The position numbers and the translations under genes were made by a program. The notes beneath the pieces are model-generated. The model worked only from the letters and a program-made list of their open reading frames with translations. It was not told the origin of the DNA and searched no databases. Positions 1 through 5,289 of a stretch of 8,323 nucleotides of DNA are shown piece after piece. Source of the stretch: Elusimicrobiota bacterium (GTDB taxonomy: Bacteria; Elusimicrobiota; Elusimicrobia; Elusimicrobiales; UBA9959); the NCBI GenBank assembly GCA_030639665.1, contig DAOWCC010000107.1, positions 1 through 8,323 of the forward strand, written 5' to 3'. Each line of letters starts with the position of its first letter. The stretch's first letter is position 1.

Positions 1-126
1 AACCGCGTGAGCGTCAAACGGATTGATAATAGCGGGAACGCCTTCCCTGATTAATGTGCCCGTTTCATAATTAATTCTAACTTGAGCGGCATCAGGCACT
101 TGTTTAATGAAAACGAGTGAATGCAT
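1..126 (-). CDS. etfB: Electron transfer flavoprotein beta subunit, N-terminal 42 codons (runs off left edge)
   Basis: Read on the minus strand from the ATG at 126-124, 42 codons stay open to the window edge. The peptide begins MHSLVFIKQVPDAAQVRI and continues with ETGTLIREGVP and IINPFDAHA. These match the well-conserved start of EtfB/FixA proteins: the beta-strand 1 and KQVPD motif, then the ETGTLIREGVP...INPFD segment. EtfB pairs with EtfA to form the soluble FAD/AMP heterodimer that carries electrons between flavin dehydrogenases and a quinone oxidoreductase or bifurcating partner. A strong Shine-Dalgarno AAAGGAG (minus strand, 140-134) lies seven bases before the ATG and fixes the start. 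The gene is divergent from the rest of the window; etfA would be expected beyond the left edge. Only the N-terminus is visible, so which Etf subgroup it belongs to cannot be told. Confidence 0.9.
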   Translation of the reverse strand, partial: MHSLVFIKQVPDAAQVRINYETGTLIREGVPAIINPFDAHAV

Positions 127-199
127 TTTTGAACTCCTTTTACCTTTTTGATATTTGATTTAAGAACAAAATTTGTTGGTCGATACAATCTATATAACG

Positions 200-228
200 A
201 TTATAAAATAATTGATATATAAAGGCAA
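200..228 (-). promoter_or_regulatory. Sigma-70-type promoter of etfB
   Basis: On the minus strand a -35-like TTGCCT (228-223) is followed, after exactly 17 bases, by a perfect -10 TATAAT (205-200). Transcription would begin near 193, giving a leader of roughly 67 bases before the etfB ATG. The match is 4/6 for the -35 box and 6/6 for the -10 box. AT-rich spacers produce such matches by chance, but the spacing, orientation and distance all fit. Confidence 0.6.
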
Positions 229-246
229 ATTTAAAACTGCAGGCCA

Positions 247-276
247 AGTTTGAGGTTAAGGTTAAGGAAAAAAGAG
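247..276 (+). repeat. Degenerate six-base-period array in the etfB/M50 spacer
   Basis: Bases 247-276 read as five hexamers in register: AGTTTG, AGGTTA, AGGTTA, AGGAAA, AAAGAG. Two units are identical and the rest keep the leading purines. It is one of several short-period arrays that occupy the larger spacers of this window. No function is evident. A slippage-derived microsatellite is the simplest reading. Confidence 0.5.
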
Positions 277-340
277 TTTAAATCCTCGTTTAAAGGGCAG
301 GCCTGGATTTGGGTTATAGAATTAAGAGGTCGCCTTCTAA

Positions 341-376
341 TTTTCTTATTCTCAATCTAAGTCTTAATCTTAATCT
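341..376 (-). repeat. Second six-base-period array, opposite orientation
   Basis: Bases 341-376 read on the plus strand as six hexamers: TTTTCT, TATTCT, CAATCT, AAGTCT, TAATCT, TAATCT. Five of the six end in TCT in the same register and the other ends in the same letters as well, so the period is clear. On the minus strand the units are AGATTA-like, close in flavour to the plus-strand AGGTTA units at 247-276. The divergent spacer therefore carries two similar arrays pointing towards each other. Confidence 0.55.
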
Positions 377-380
377 GTCA

Positions 381-409
381 TTGTGGGCTTTCACGAGAGA
401 TGAAATAAT
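381..409 (+). promoter_or_regulatory. Possible promoter for the M50 protease gene
   Basis: A weak -35-like TTGTGG (381-386, 3/6) is followed after 17 bases by AATAAT (404-409, 5/6 to the -10 consensus). Transcription would start near 416, leaving a leader of under ten bases. A perfect TATAAT lies slightly further on (412-417), but it would place the start at the ATG itself. Some promoter is needed here because the upstream gene is divergent; the exact box is uncertain. Confidence 0.25.
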
Positions 410-424
410 AATATAATAGGGGGT

Positions 425-1063
425 ATGCAATGGATTATACAATTACCTGTGCTTTTCTTTTCCATAATTGTGCATGAATATGCTCATGGTTATGTGGCAC
501 ATAAAAAAGGTGATGACACCGCCTATCTTTCGGGAAGACTGACCTTTAATCCTCTTCCGCATATTGATATAACGGGCAGTATTGTAATGCCCATTTTATG
601 CATAATGAGCGGTATGCCGGTTTTTGGCTGGGCCAAACCCGTGCCGGTAAATCCCTTAAGATTAAATCGCCCAAGAAAAGACATGGCTTTAGTGGCTTTA
701 GCGGGGCCGGCGTCAAATATAACCTTGGCTTTTATCTCGCTTATATTATTTAAAATGGTTTCAATAAGCGGATTTGTAAGCGCCGGTTTAACCAATACTT
801 TTCTTATGGTTTTAAGTTTTGCGGTTATAATAAATTTAGCTTTGGCATTTTTTAATTTGATACCGGTTTTTCCTCTGGACGGCAGTCAGATATTATTGGG
901 GCTTTTACCTGACAGATATCTGGATGTTTATGAGAGGCATATTCCGTATGGCATGTACATAATTTTGTTTCTTATGATCAGCGGCGTATTGAAAGTGCTT
1001 ATTGTGCCGCCCATATATTTCGCCCTTATGGTATTTTCCAAAATGGGACTCGGTTTGATATAA
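425..1063 (+). CDS. Site-2 protease family membrane metalloprotease (peptidase M50), minimal form
   Basis: This 212-residue, strongly hydrophobic protein has the zinc-protease signature HEYAH (residues 17-21; His17 and His21 bind zinc, Glu18 is catalytic) in its first membrane helix. The third zinc ligand is Asp152 in NLIPVFPLDG (144-153), and the conserved AGPASN segment lies at 93-98. It looks like the compact, PDZ-less S2P subgroup with about five or six membrane segments, which cleaves within the bilayer; the substrate is unknown. The start at 425 keeps HExxH about 16 residues from the N-terminus, as usual for this group. An in-frame TGA at 401-403, with no ATG/GTG/TTG after it, excludes an earlier start. 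The only SD-like run, AGGGGG (418-423), sits one base from the ATG, unusually close. The gene ends 65 bases before trpS and may share its transcript. Function beyond the family is not assignable. Confidence 0.9.
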   Translation: MQWIIQLPVLFFSIIVHEYAHGYVAHKKGDDTAYLSGRLTFNPLPHIDITGSIVMPILCIMSGMPVFGWAKPVPVNPLRLNRPRKDMALVALAGPASNITLAFISLILFKMVSISGFVSAGLTNTFLMVLSFAVIINLALAFFNLIPVFPLDGSQILLGLLPDRYLDVYERHIPYGMYIILFLMISGVLKVLIVPPIYFALMVFSKMGLGLI

Positions 1064-1074
1064 AATAAACGGAA

Positions 1075-1114
1075 GGCAATAAGGTTATTGGGTAATTAGG
1101 GAACAAGGAAAATA
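1075..1114 (+). repeat. Eight-base-period array between the M50 gene and trpS
   Basis: Bases 1075-1114 divide into five octamers in register: GGCAATAA, GGTTATTG, GGTAATTA, GGGAACAA, GGAAAATA. Every unit begins with GG and the rest is A/T-rich. The array fills most of the 65-base gap and ends 14 bases before the trpS ATG. Function unknown. Confidence 0.5.
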
Positions 1115-1128
1115 AAGAGAAGTCGGAA

Positions 1129-2247
1129 ATGGTAAAAAAATTTATGAATGATGTAAAAGATAAAAAAATAGTCGCTTCCGGCATGCGCCCGACAGGCAGG
1201 CTTCATTTGGGAAATTATTGGGGCGCGCTTAAAAATTGGATTGAACTCCAGAACAAATATCAATGTTTTTTCTTTATAGCGGATTGGCATTCTTTAACCA
1301 CCGGCTTAAGCGAGGCCGGAAATATAGAAGAATATTCCAAAGACATTCTTATCGATTGGCTTGTTGCCGGTTTGGATCCCAAGAAATGTGTTATTTTCAG
1401 GCAATCTGATATTAAAGAACATGCGGAACTGGCATTGCTTTTGGGGATGTTTACTCCCGTTAGCTGGCTTTTGAGAAACCCCACTTTTAAGGAGCAGTTG
1501 CTTGAACTTCATCAAAAGAAATACAAAGGCCAGGAAGATAATATAAAAACCAAAGAAGGCATGTCGCAAAAACTTGTTCAGTCTCATTCGGATGAAAGTG
1601 AAGATATTGCCATCCATTCAGACCTTTCAACTTATGGTTTTTTGGGCTATCCCGTTCTTCAGGCCTCCGATATTTTAGCGTATAACGCGGATTTTGTTCC
1701 GATAGGAAAAGATCAAGCCCCTCATATTGAACTTACAAGAGAGATAGCCAGAAAATTTAATCATGTTACCGGCAAAAGTATTTTTAAAGAGCCTGAGGCG
1801 CTTTTAACCGAAACTCCTTTGGTGCCGGGTTTGGATTCAAAGAAAATGTCCAAGTCTTATGGCAATACCATAGAGCTTGGTGAAAGCGAAAAAACTTTGA
1901 AGAAAAAGATAAATAGAATGTTTACAGACCCTAAAAAACTGCGCGCTGATGACGCGGGCCATCCCGATGGCTGTGTGGTTTACGCTTACCATAAACTTTA
2001 TAATACGGATTTCGCAAAGCGCGGAGAGGATTGTAAAAAAGGCTCCGTGGCATGTTCCGAATGTAAGAATAATTTATTTGAACTTATGATGCCGTCAATA
2101 AAAGAGTTTTCCGATAAACGCGCGGTATATGAAAAGGACACGGTTTTATTGAATGAAATTCTTGAAGCCGGAGCTGAAAGAGCGAAAGCGATGTCAAAAA
2201 GAATATTAAGAAAGGCTAATAGGGCAGTAAATCTTAGGAAGAAGTAG
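1129..2247 (+). CDS. trpS: Tryptophanyl-tRNA synthetase
   Basis: TrpRS, a cytoplasmic class Ic aminoacyl-tRNA synthetase, activates tryptophan with ATP and charges tRNA-Trp. The Rossmann fold begins with SGMRPTGRLHLGNYWGA (17-33), whose HLGN (26-29) is the HIGH signature. STYGFLGYPVLQASDIL (167-183) and VPIGKDQAPHIELTREIA (190-207) are classical TrpRS motifs. KMSKS is at 239-243. The C-terminal part carries a C-x6-C-x2-C group (Cys302, Cys309, Cys312) of a type I recall from some bacterial TrpRS. At 372 residues it is about 35-40 longer than usual, mainly through a charged, polar insert near 129-165 between the FKEQ helix and STYGFLGYP. I chose the 1129 start because the later Met at 1144 has no upstream SD; the SD for 1129 is itself weak (AGAGAAG, 1116-1122). 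Tandem in-frame stops TAG TAA close the gene. Confidence 0.97.
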   Translation: MVKKFMNDVKDKKIVASGMRPTGRLHLGNYWGALKNWIELQNKYQCFFFIADWHSLTTGLSEAGNIEEYSKDILIDWLVAGLDPKKCVIFRQSDIKEHAELALLLGMFTPVSWLLRNPTFKEQLLELHQKKYKGQEDNIKTKEGMSQKLVQSHSDESEDIAIHSDLSTYGFLGYPVLQASDILAYNADFVPIGKDQAPHIELTREIARKFNHVTGKSIFKEPEALLTETPLVPGLDSKKMSKSYGNTIELGESEKTLKKKINRMFTDPKKLRADDAGHPDGCVVYAYHKLYNTDFAKRGEDCKKGSVACSECKNNLFELMMPSIKEFSDKRAVYEKDTVLLNEILEAGAERAKAMSKRILRKANRAVNLRKK

Positions 2248-2254
2248 TAAAAAA

Positions 2255-2294
2255 AGAGATTGAGTAATTGAGAAATTAAGAGATTAAGTTAATA
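2255..2294 (+). repeat. Eight-base-period array between trpS and scpA
   Basis: Bases 2255-2294 divide into five octamers: AGAGATTG, AGTAATTG, AGAAATTA, AGAGATTA, AGTTAATA. The consensus is close to AGWRATTR, the clearest array in the window. It begins seven bases after the trpS stop. Its last part also forms the left arm of an inverted repeat that could act as a terminator. Confidence 0.6.
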
Positions 2295-2328
2295 AGGAGC
2301 TCCATTAAAAACTTAATCACTATTTTTT
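2282..2328 (+). terminator. Possible weak rho-independent terminator after trpS
   Basis: A perfect nine-base inverted repeat, GATTAAGTT (2282-2290) with AACTTAATC (2310-2318), encloses a 19-base loop containing the palindrome GGAGCTCC. It is followed by ACTA and six T residues (2323-2328). The layout is terminator-like, but the stem is AT-rich, the loop is large, and the left arm belongs to the octamer array. It may only attenuate, or do nothing. Confidence 0.3.
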
Positions 2329-2343
2329 ACGGAGTAAAAAATA
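2321..2343 (+). promoter_or_regulatory. Hairpin presenting the scpA ribosome-binding site in its loop
   Basis: TATTTTTTAC (2321-2330) and GTAAAAAATA (2334-2343) are perfect ten-base complements separated by GGA. The SD core GGAG (2331-2334) is therefore the loop and its closing base, and the stem ends one base before the scpA ATG at 2345. SD-to-ATG spacing is ten bases linearly and would shorten when the stem forms. It overlaps the T-run of the possible terminator. The symmetry is certain; a regulatory role is inference. Confidence 0.4.
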
Positions 2344-2344
2344 T

Positions 2345-3076
2345 ATGGGCGCTATAGATGTGCATTTGGATGTTTTTGAAGGTCCGATGGATCTTCTTAT
2401 GCATTTGATTAAAAAAAATAATCTTGATATTTACGATATTCCCATTTCCCAGATTACAAAGGAATATCTTGAGTATTTGGATATGATGAAAGAATTTAAT
2501 TTGGTTTTTGCCGGAGAATTCCTGGTTATGGCCACCACTTTGATGCAGATTAAAGCCAAGATGCTTTTGCCGGCAGTGGCGAAAGCCGAAGCTGAGGGCG
2601 GACCCGATCCGAGAGAAGATTTAATCAATAAGCTTGAAGAATATCAAAAGTATAAAAAAGCGTCTGAAATTTTGGAGAAAAATTTCCTTGAATATAAAGA
2701 CGCCTTTTATCGTGGTTCACCCGTTTTCGCGAATGAAGATAAATTTCTTGATGTGGATATGTTCGCGCTTTTAAGCGCCGTGAAACGCGCTTTTGGAAAA
2801 GTTAGCGAAGCGCAATTGATAGAGGGTGAAAGTTTCCCCATTGAACCCAGAATTGAAAAAATAAATACCATGTTAAACAATAGGGAGTGGATTTTTCTGG
2901 ACGATATATTTTTAACTGAAACTGTCCGGCTTGGTATAATTACATGTTTTATCGCCGTGCTTGAACTTATCAAACAGAGAGCGATAATTGTTGTTCAGGA
3001 CACCAATCTGGGCGAGGTCAGAATATACCGCAAACCTGAGCCCAAAGAATCAGAATTGGACTCAAACGAGAGTTAG
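2345..3076 (+). CDS. scpA: Segregation and condensation protein A (kleisin subunit)
   Basis: ScpA is the kleisin that bridges the two SMC heads and, with an ScpB dimer, completes the SMC-ScpAB complex that compacts and helps separate daughter chromosomes. The family signature opens the protein: VHLDVFEGPMDLLMHLIKK (6-24), then LDIYDIPISQITKEYLEYL (27-45) and EFLVMATTLMQIKAKMLLP (58-76), which form the N-terminal helical domain binding the SMC neck. A charged middle region follows. The C-terminal winged helix (about 180-235; ITCFIAVLELIKQRAI) contacts the SMC cap. The length of 243 residues is normal. It is followed by scpB after only nine bases, and the scpB SD overlaps the scpA stop, so the two are probably translationally coupled. 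The partner smc gene is not in this window. Confidence 0.96.
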   Translation: MGAIDVHLDVFEGPMDLLMHLIKKNNLDIYDIPISQITKEYLEYLDMMKEFNLVFAGEFLVMATTLMQIKAKMLLPAVAKAEAEGGPDPREDLINKLEEYQKYKKASEILEKNFLEYKDAFYRGSPVFANEDKFLDVDMFALLSAVKRAFGKVSEAQLIEGESFPIEPRIEKINTMLNNREWIFLDDIFLTETVRLGIITCFIAVLELIKQRAIIVVQDTNLGEVRIYRKPEPKESELDSNES

Positions 3077-3085
3077 GAGCGAATT

Positions 3086-4117
3086 ATGGATGAGATTGAA
3101 ATAAAAAAAGTAGTGGAGACTCTTTTGTTTATATCCGATCAGCCTCTGCCTCTGGAGAGAATTTCTCAGATAGTTAATTTAAAAGAAAATAAGATTGAGA
3201 AAGCTTTGGAAACGCTTAAAGAAGATTATACTGAGCGAACCTTTCAAATTATGAATGTCGCCGGTGGTTATCAAATGGCGACAAGGCAGGAATATAGTCT
3301 TTGGATTAGAAGGCTATATAATAACAGGATGACGGTGAGATTATCGGCGGCCGCTCTGGAAACACTTTCAATAATAGCCTATAAACAGCCGATTACAAGA
3401 GCCGAGGTGGAAGCCATAAGAGGCGTTGAGGTTATAGGCCCGCTTGAAACACTTCTGGAACGGCGTTTAATTACAACGGTGGGAAGGAAAGAATCTGTCG
3501 GAAGACCTTTGTTATACGGCACCACAAAAGAATTTTTAAGGCAATTCGGTTTAAACAGTCTGGACAATTTGCCTGACATAAATACGCTGGTTGATCAGGA
3601 AGCTACGGAAGCGGCCGAGCAGGCTATGGCGGGCAAGCCATCTTTAGCTGAAGAAGCCATGGACGGTTTATCCACTTTAGACATTGATAAAGTGGAGCCT
3701 ACGGAAAGCGAAGAAATTGTGGTGGAGAGTTCACCTGTCATTGAACAGGCTTCAAGCGACAATCCGGTTGTTGAAAATGAAGACAATGCTCTTGAAGTTG
3801 AAGAAACTAAGGAAGAAGAGCAAGAAGATATTTCTTTGCAAAATGCGGTTGATGAAAAATTAAGTGAAGAAGTCAAAGAGGATGGGGAAAAAGAAGAAGA
3901 TAGTTCTTCCGGCGATTTTGATGATAAAATTGGCGAAGCGATTGCGGAGATTCAGGAAAAGAAAGTTGATATTTCAGATGATGAAAGTATTTCTCCTGAA
4001 GATGATTCCACCGATGCTGAACAGGCTATGGCGGACAAGTCCGCCGATACTGAACAGATTATGGACGAAAAGCCTGCTGATATTGTCGGTAGTTCGGACG
4101 ATGAAGATAAAGAATAA
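3086..4117 (+). CDS. scpB: Segregation and condensation protein B with a long acidic C-terminal extension
   Basis: ScpB forms a homodimer of tandem winged helices that binds the middle of ScpA in the SMC complex. The conserved core covers about residues 1-165: KKVVETLLFISDQPLP at the start, then LSAAALETLSIIAYKQPITRAEVE (86-109), IRGVEVIGPLETLLERRLI (111-129) and the end motif VGRPLLYGTTKEFLRQFGL (138-156). Most ScpB proteins end near 180-200 residues; this one continues to 343. Residues 171-343 contain 62 Asp/Glu against 12 Lys and no Arg, look disordered, and hold four copies of an 11-residue motif (EQAM-type) at 176-197 and 310-331. The SD AGGAG (3075-3079) overlaps the scpA stop and lies six bases from the ATG. 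The frame runs unbroken into the tail with matching codon use, so it is not a sequencing artefact. The tail's role is unknown. Confidence 0.94.
   Translation: MDEIEIKKVVETLLFISDQPLPLERISQIVNLKENKIEKALETLKEDYTERTFQIMNVAGGYQMATRQEYSLWIRRLYNNRMTVRLSAAALETLSIIAYKQPITRAEVEAIRGVEVIGPLETLLERRLITTVGRKESVGRPLLYGTTKEFLRQFGLNSLDNLPDINTLVDQEATEAAEQAMAGKPSLAEEAMDGLSTLDIDKVEPTESEEIVVESSPVIEQASSDNPVVENEDNALEVEETKEEEQEDISLQNAVDEKLSEEVKEDGEKEEDSSSGDFDDKIGEAIAEIQEKKVDISDDESISPEDDSTDAEQAMADKSADTEQIMDEKPADIVGSSDDEDKE
3611..3676 (+). repeat. First pair of 11-residue repeats in the ScpB tail
   Basis: Codons 176-186 (AAEQAMAGKPS) and 187-197 (LAEEAMDGLST) are two 33-base units with the pattern xAE(Q/E)AM(A/D)G. 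The first is nearly identical in DNA to the unit at 4013-4045: GAxCAGGCTATGGCGGxCAAG matches over 21 bases with two differences. That suggests duplication rather than convergence. Confidence 0.6.
4013..4078 (+). repeat. Second pair of 11-residue repeats in the ScpB tail
   Basis: Codons 310-320 (DAEQAMADKSA) and 321-331 (DTEQIMDEKPA) are adjacent 33-base units. They share the x-x-E-Q-x-M pattern with the pair at 3611-3676, about 400 bases upstream in the same tail. The helix-favouring composition and 11-residue period suit an extended amphipathic segment or a repeated binding motif; this is inference. Confidence 0.7.
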
Positions 4118-4120
4118 TAT

Positions 4121-5119
4121 ATGCCTGAAATAAGAAGAGATCCCGTTTCCGGCCGTTGGACTATAGTCGCCTCCACTCGCAATGAAAGGCCCAGTGATTT
4201 TGCCTCCGGCAAGATATCGGAGTCTAAGAAAAATTGTCCTTTTTGTCCGGGTAATGAAGACCAAACTCCCAAAGAAATATATTCCGTTAAATCTTCAAAA
4301 GAAAATAATTGGCGTTTGCGCGTTGTGCCTAATAAATATCCGGCTCTTGTTCCATCTTTGGACGCGGAATGCTTGGAGTCCGAAGGGTTATATAGAAAAA
4401 TGGAAGGCAGTGGAGTTCATGAAGTAATAATAGAAACTCCCGACCATTTTAGGCAATTGCATGAAATGGATGAAGACGATATAAGCGAAGTTTTTAAATG
4501 TTTTGCTTCGCGCATCAGAGAAATAAAGAAAGATAAAAAAATAAAGTATGTTATGATTTTTAAAAATTATGGCCGCCATGCCGGCGCGAGTCTCGCGCAT
4601 CCTCATTCGCAACTAATCGCCATGCCCATGGTTCCTATGAGAGTCGCCAATGAACTTGAAGGGGCTCAAACATATTTTTCTCAAAATTCCAGATGCGTAT
4701 TTTGCGATATAATTCGCGAGGAGATGGCTTTCAAAAAAAGAATTATCGAGGAAAATGATTTTTTTATAGCGATAAATCCGTACGCGAGCAGATTTACTTT
4801 TGAAACCTGGATTCTGCCAAAAAAACATTTAAGCCATTTGGAAGAAACGCCGGAAGAATATTTAAAAAATCTGTCAGGAGTTTTAAAAGCAACGCTTCAA
4901 AAAATAAATCATTCTCTTGGTGAAACCGCTTATAATATTTTGATTCATACCATGCCGGCGCAAGAAGATTCATCGCCTTTTTATCATTGGCATATTGAAA
5001 TAATGCCGAAGTTCAGTCATATGGCGGGTTTTGAATGGGGAACGGGATTTTATATTAATACCGTTTCGCCCGAGAAAGCGGCTGAGATTTTAAATTCAGG
5101 AAAGAAATACAATAAATAG
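4121..5119 (+). CDS. galT: GalT-family hexose-1-phosphate nucleotidylyltransferase
   Basis: The protein belongs to the galactose-1-phosphate uridylyltransferase branch of the HIT superfamily, which moves a nucleotidyl group between sugar phosphates through a histidine intermediate (UDP-glucose + Gal-1-P to UDP-galactose + Glc-1-P in classical GalT). Visible features are RDPVSGRWTIVA at the N-terminus, the zinc pair CPFC (39-42), TPDH (His109), GRHAGASLAHPHSQ with the HPHSQ active site (160-164; His162 is the likely nucleophile), a second CVFC (192-195) opening the repeated half, and HWHIEIMPK (289-297). At 332 residues it is of the short GalT type. It starts three bases after scpB with no good SD, so it probably depends on read-through translation. 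The C-terminal AGFEWGTGFYIN resembles the Arabidopsis GalT-like ADP-glucose phosphorylase as I remember it, and glgA follows, so an ADP-sugar substrate is possible. Confidence 0.9.
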   Translation: MPEIRRDPVSGRWTIVASTRNERPSDFASGKISESKKNCPFCPGNEDQTPKEIYSVKSSKENNWRLRVVPNKYPALVPSLDAECLESEGLYRKMEGSGVHEVIIETPDHFRQLHEMDEDDISEVFKCFASRIREIKKDKKIKYVMIFKNYGRHAGASLAHPHSQLIAMPMVPMRVANELEGAQTYFSQNSRCVFCDIIREEMAFKKRIIEENDFFIAINPYASRFTFETWILPKKHLSHLEETPEEYLKNLSGVLKATLQKINHSLGETAYNILIHTMPAQEDSSPFYHWHIEIMPKFSHMAGFEWGTGFYINTVSPEKAAEILNSGKKYNK

Positions 5120-5122
5120 TAA

Positions 5123-5162
5123 ATGGAAGCATAGATGTATAGAAGTATGGATGTATGGTAAT
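5123..5162 (+). repeat. Eight-base-period array between galT and glgA
   Basis: Bases 5123-5162 divide into five octamers: ATGGAAGC, ATAGATGT, ATAGAAGT, ATGGATGT, ATGGTAAT. The consensus is near ATRGAWGT. It starts three bases after the galT stop. The unit sequence is unrelated to those at 1075-1114 and 2255-2294, although the period and number of units are the same. Confidence 0.6.
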
Positions 5163-5193
5163 AACAAGAAACACTAAAATAAAGAGAGAAAAA

Positions 5194-5289
5194 ATGACCC
5201 TACCACCTACTTATCGCCTAAACGGCGATTTAAAATATAGAAATCTTATCACTCGTTCCGCTATGCGGAACAAGCAGGTGGTAGGGTGA
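5194..5289 (+). other. Possible 31-codon ORF whose stop overlaps the glgA start
   Basis: An ATG at 5194 opens a frame of 31 codons (beginning MTLPPTYRLNGDLKYRN) ending in TGA at 5287-5289. The stop overlaps the glgA GTG (5286-5288) in a GTGA arrangement typical of coupled genes. The SD is weak (GAGAG, 5184-5188). Because the frame is coextensive with a palindromic element, the peptide may be meaningless. It could be a leader peptide for glgA, but no homologue is recognised. Confidence 0.2.
5197..5287. repeat. Palindromic element with two inner hairpins at the glgA start
   Basis: The outer arms ACCCTACCACCT (5197-5208) and AGGTGGTAGGGT (5276-5287) are perfect 12-base complements. Inside lie two perfect hairpins: ATCGCC/GGCGAT (5213-5218, 5224-5229; five-base loop) and GTTCCGC/GCGGAAC (5255-5261, 5265-5271; three-base loop). 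The whole can fold as a three-way junction. The right arm contains the glgA SD (AGGTGG, 5276-5281) and the first two bases of its GTG. It could be a miniature dispersed repeat (MITE or REP-like) or a cis-acting RNA that hides the glgA start. Copy number elsewhere in the genome would decide. Confidence 0.65.

Noticed and set aside
298..305. CAGGCCTG palindrome and the TTTAAA inverted repeat at 277-294 as operators
   Set aside because: Short symmetric words are frequent by chance, and neither is positioned over a credible promoter.
412..417. Perfect TATAAT just before the M50 gene as its -10 box
   Set aside because: It would put the transcription start at the ATG and has no -35 at proper distance; kept only as a remark because leaderless transcription cannot be excluded.
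1144..1146. Alternative trpS start at the second Met
   Set aside because: No SD upstream of it; 1129 has at least a weak purine run at suitable distance. The difference is five residues only.
2255..2294. Octamer array as a CRISPR or phage attachment repeat
   Set aside because: Units are 8 bases, contiguous, without spacers, cas genes, integrase or tRNA nearby.
3864..4133. Plus-strand ORF of 89 codons overlapping the end of scpB and the start of galT
   Set aside because: It is the alternative frame of the acidic scpB tail, giving a Lys/Arg/Leu-rich translation typical of shadows of GAA/GAT-rich coding; no family motif.
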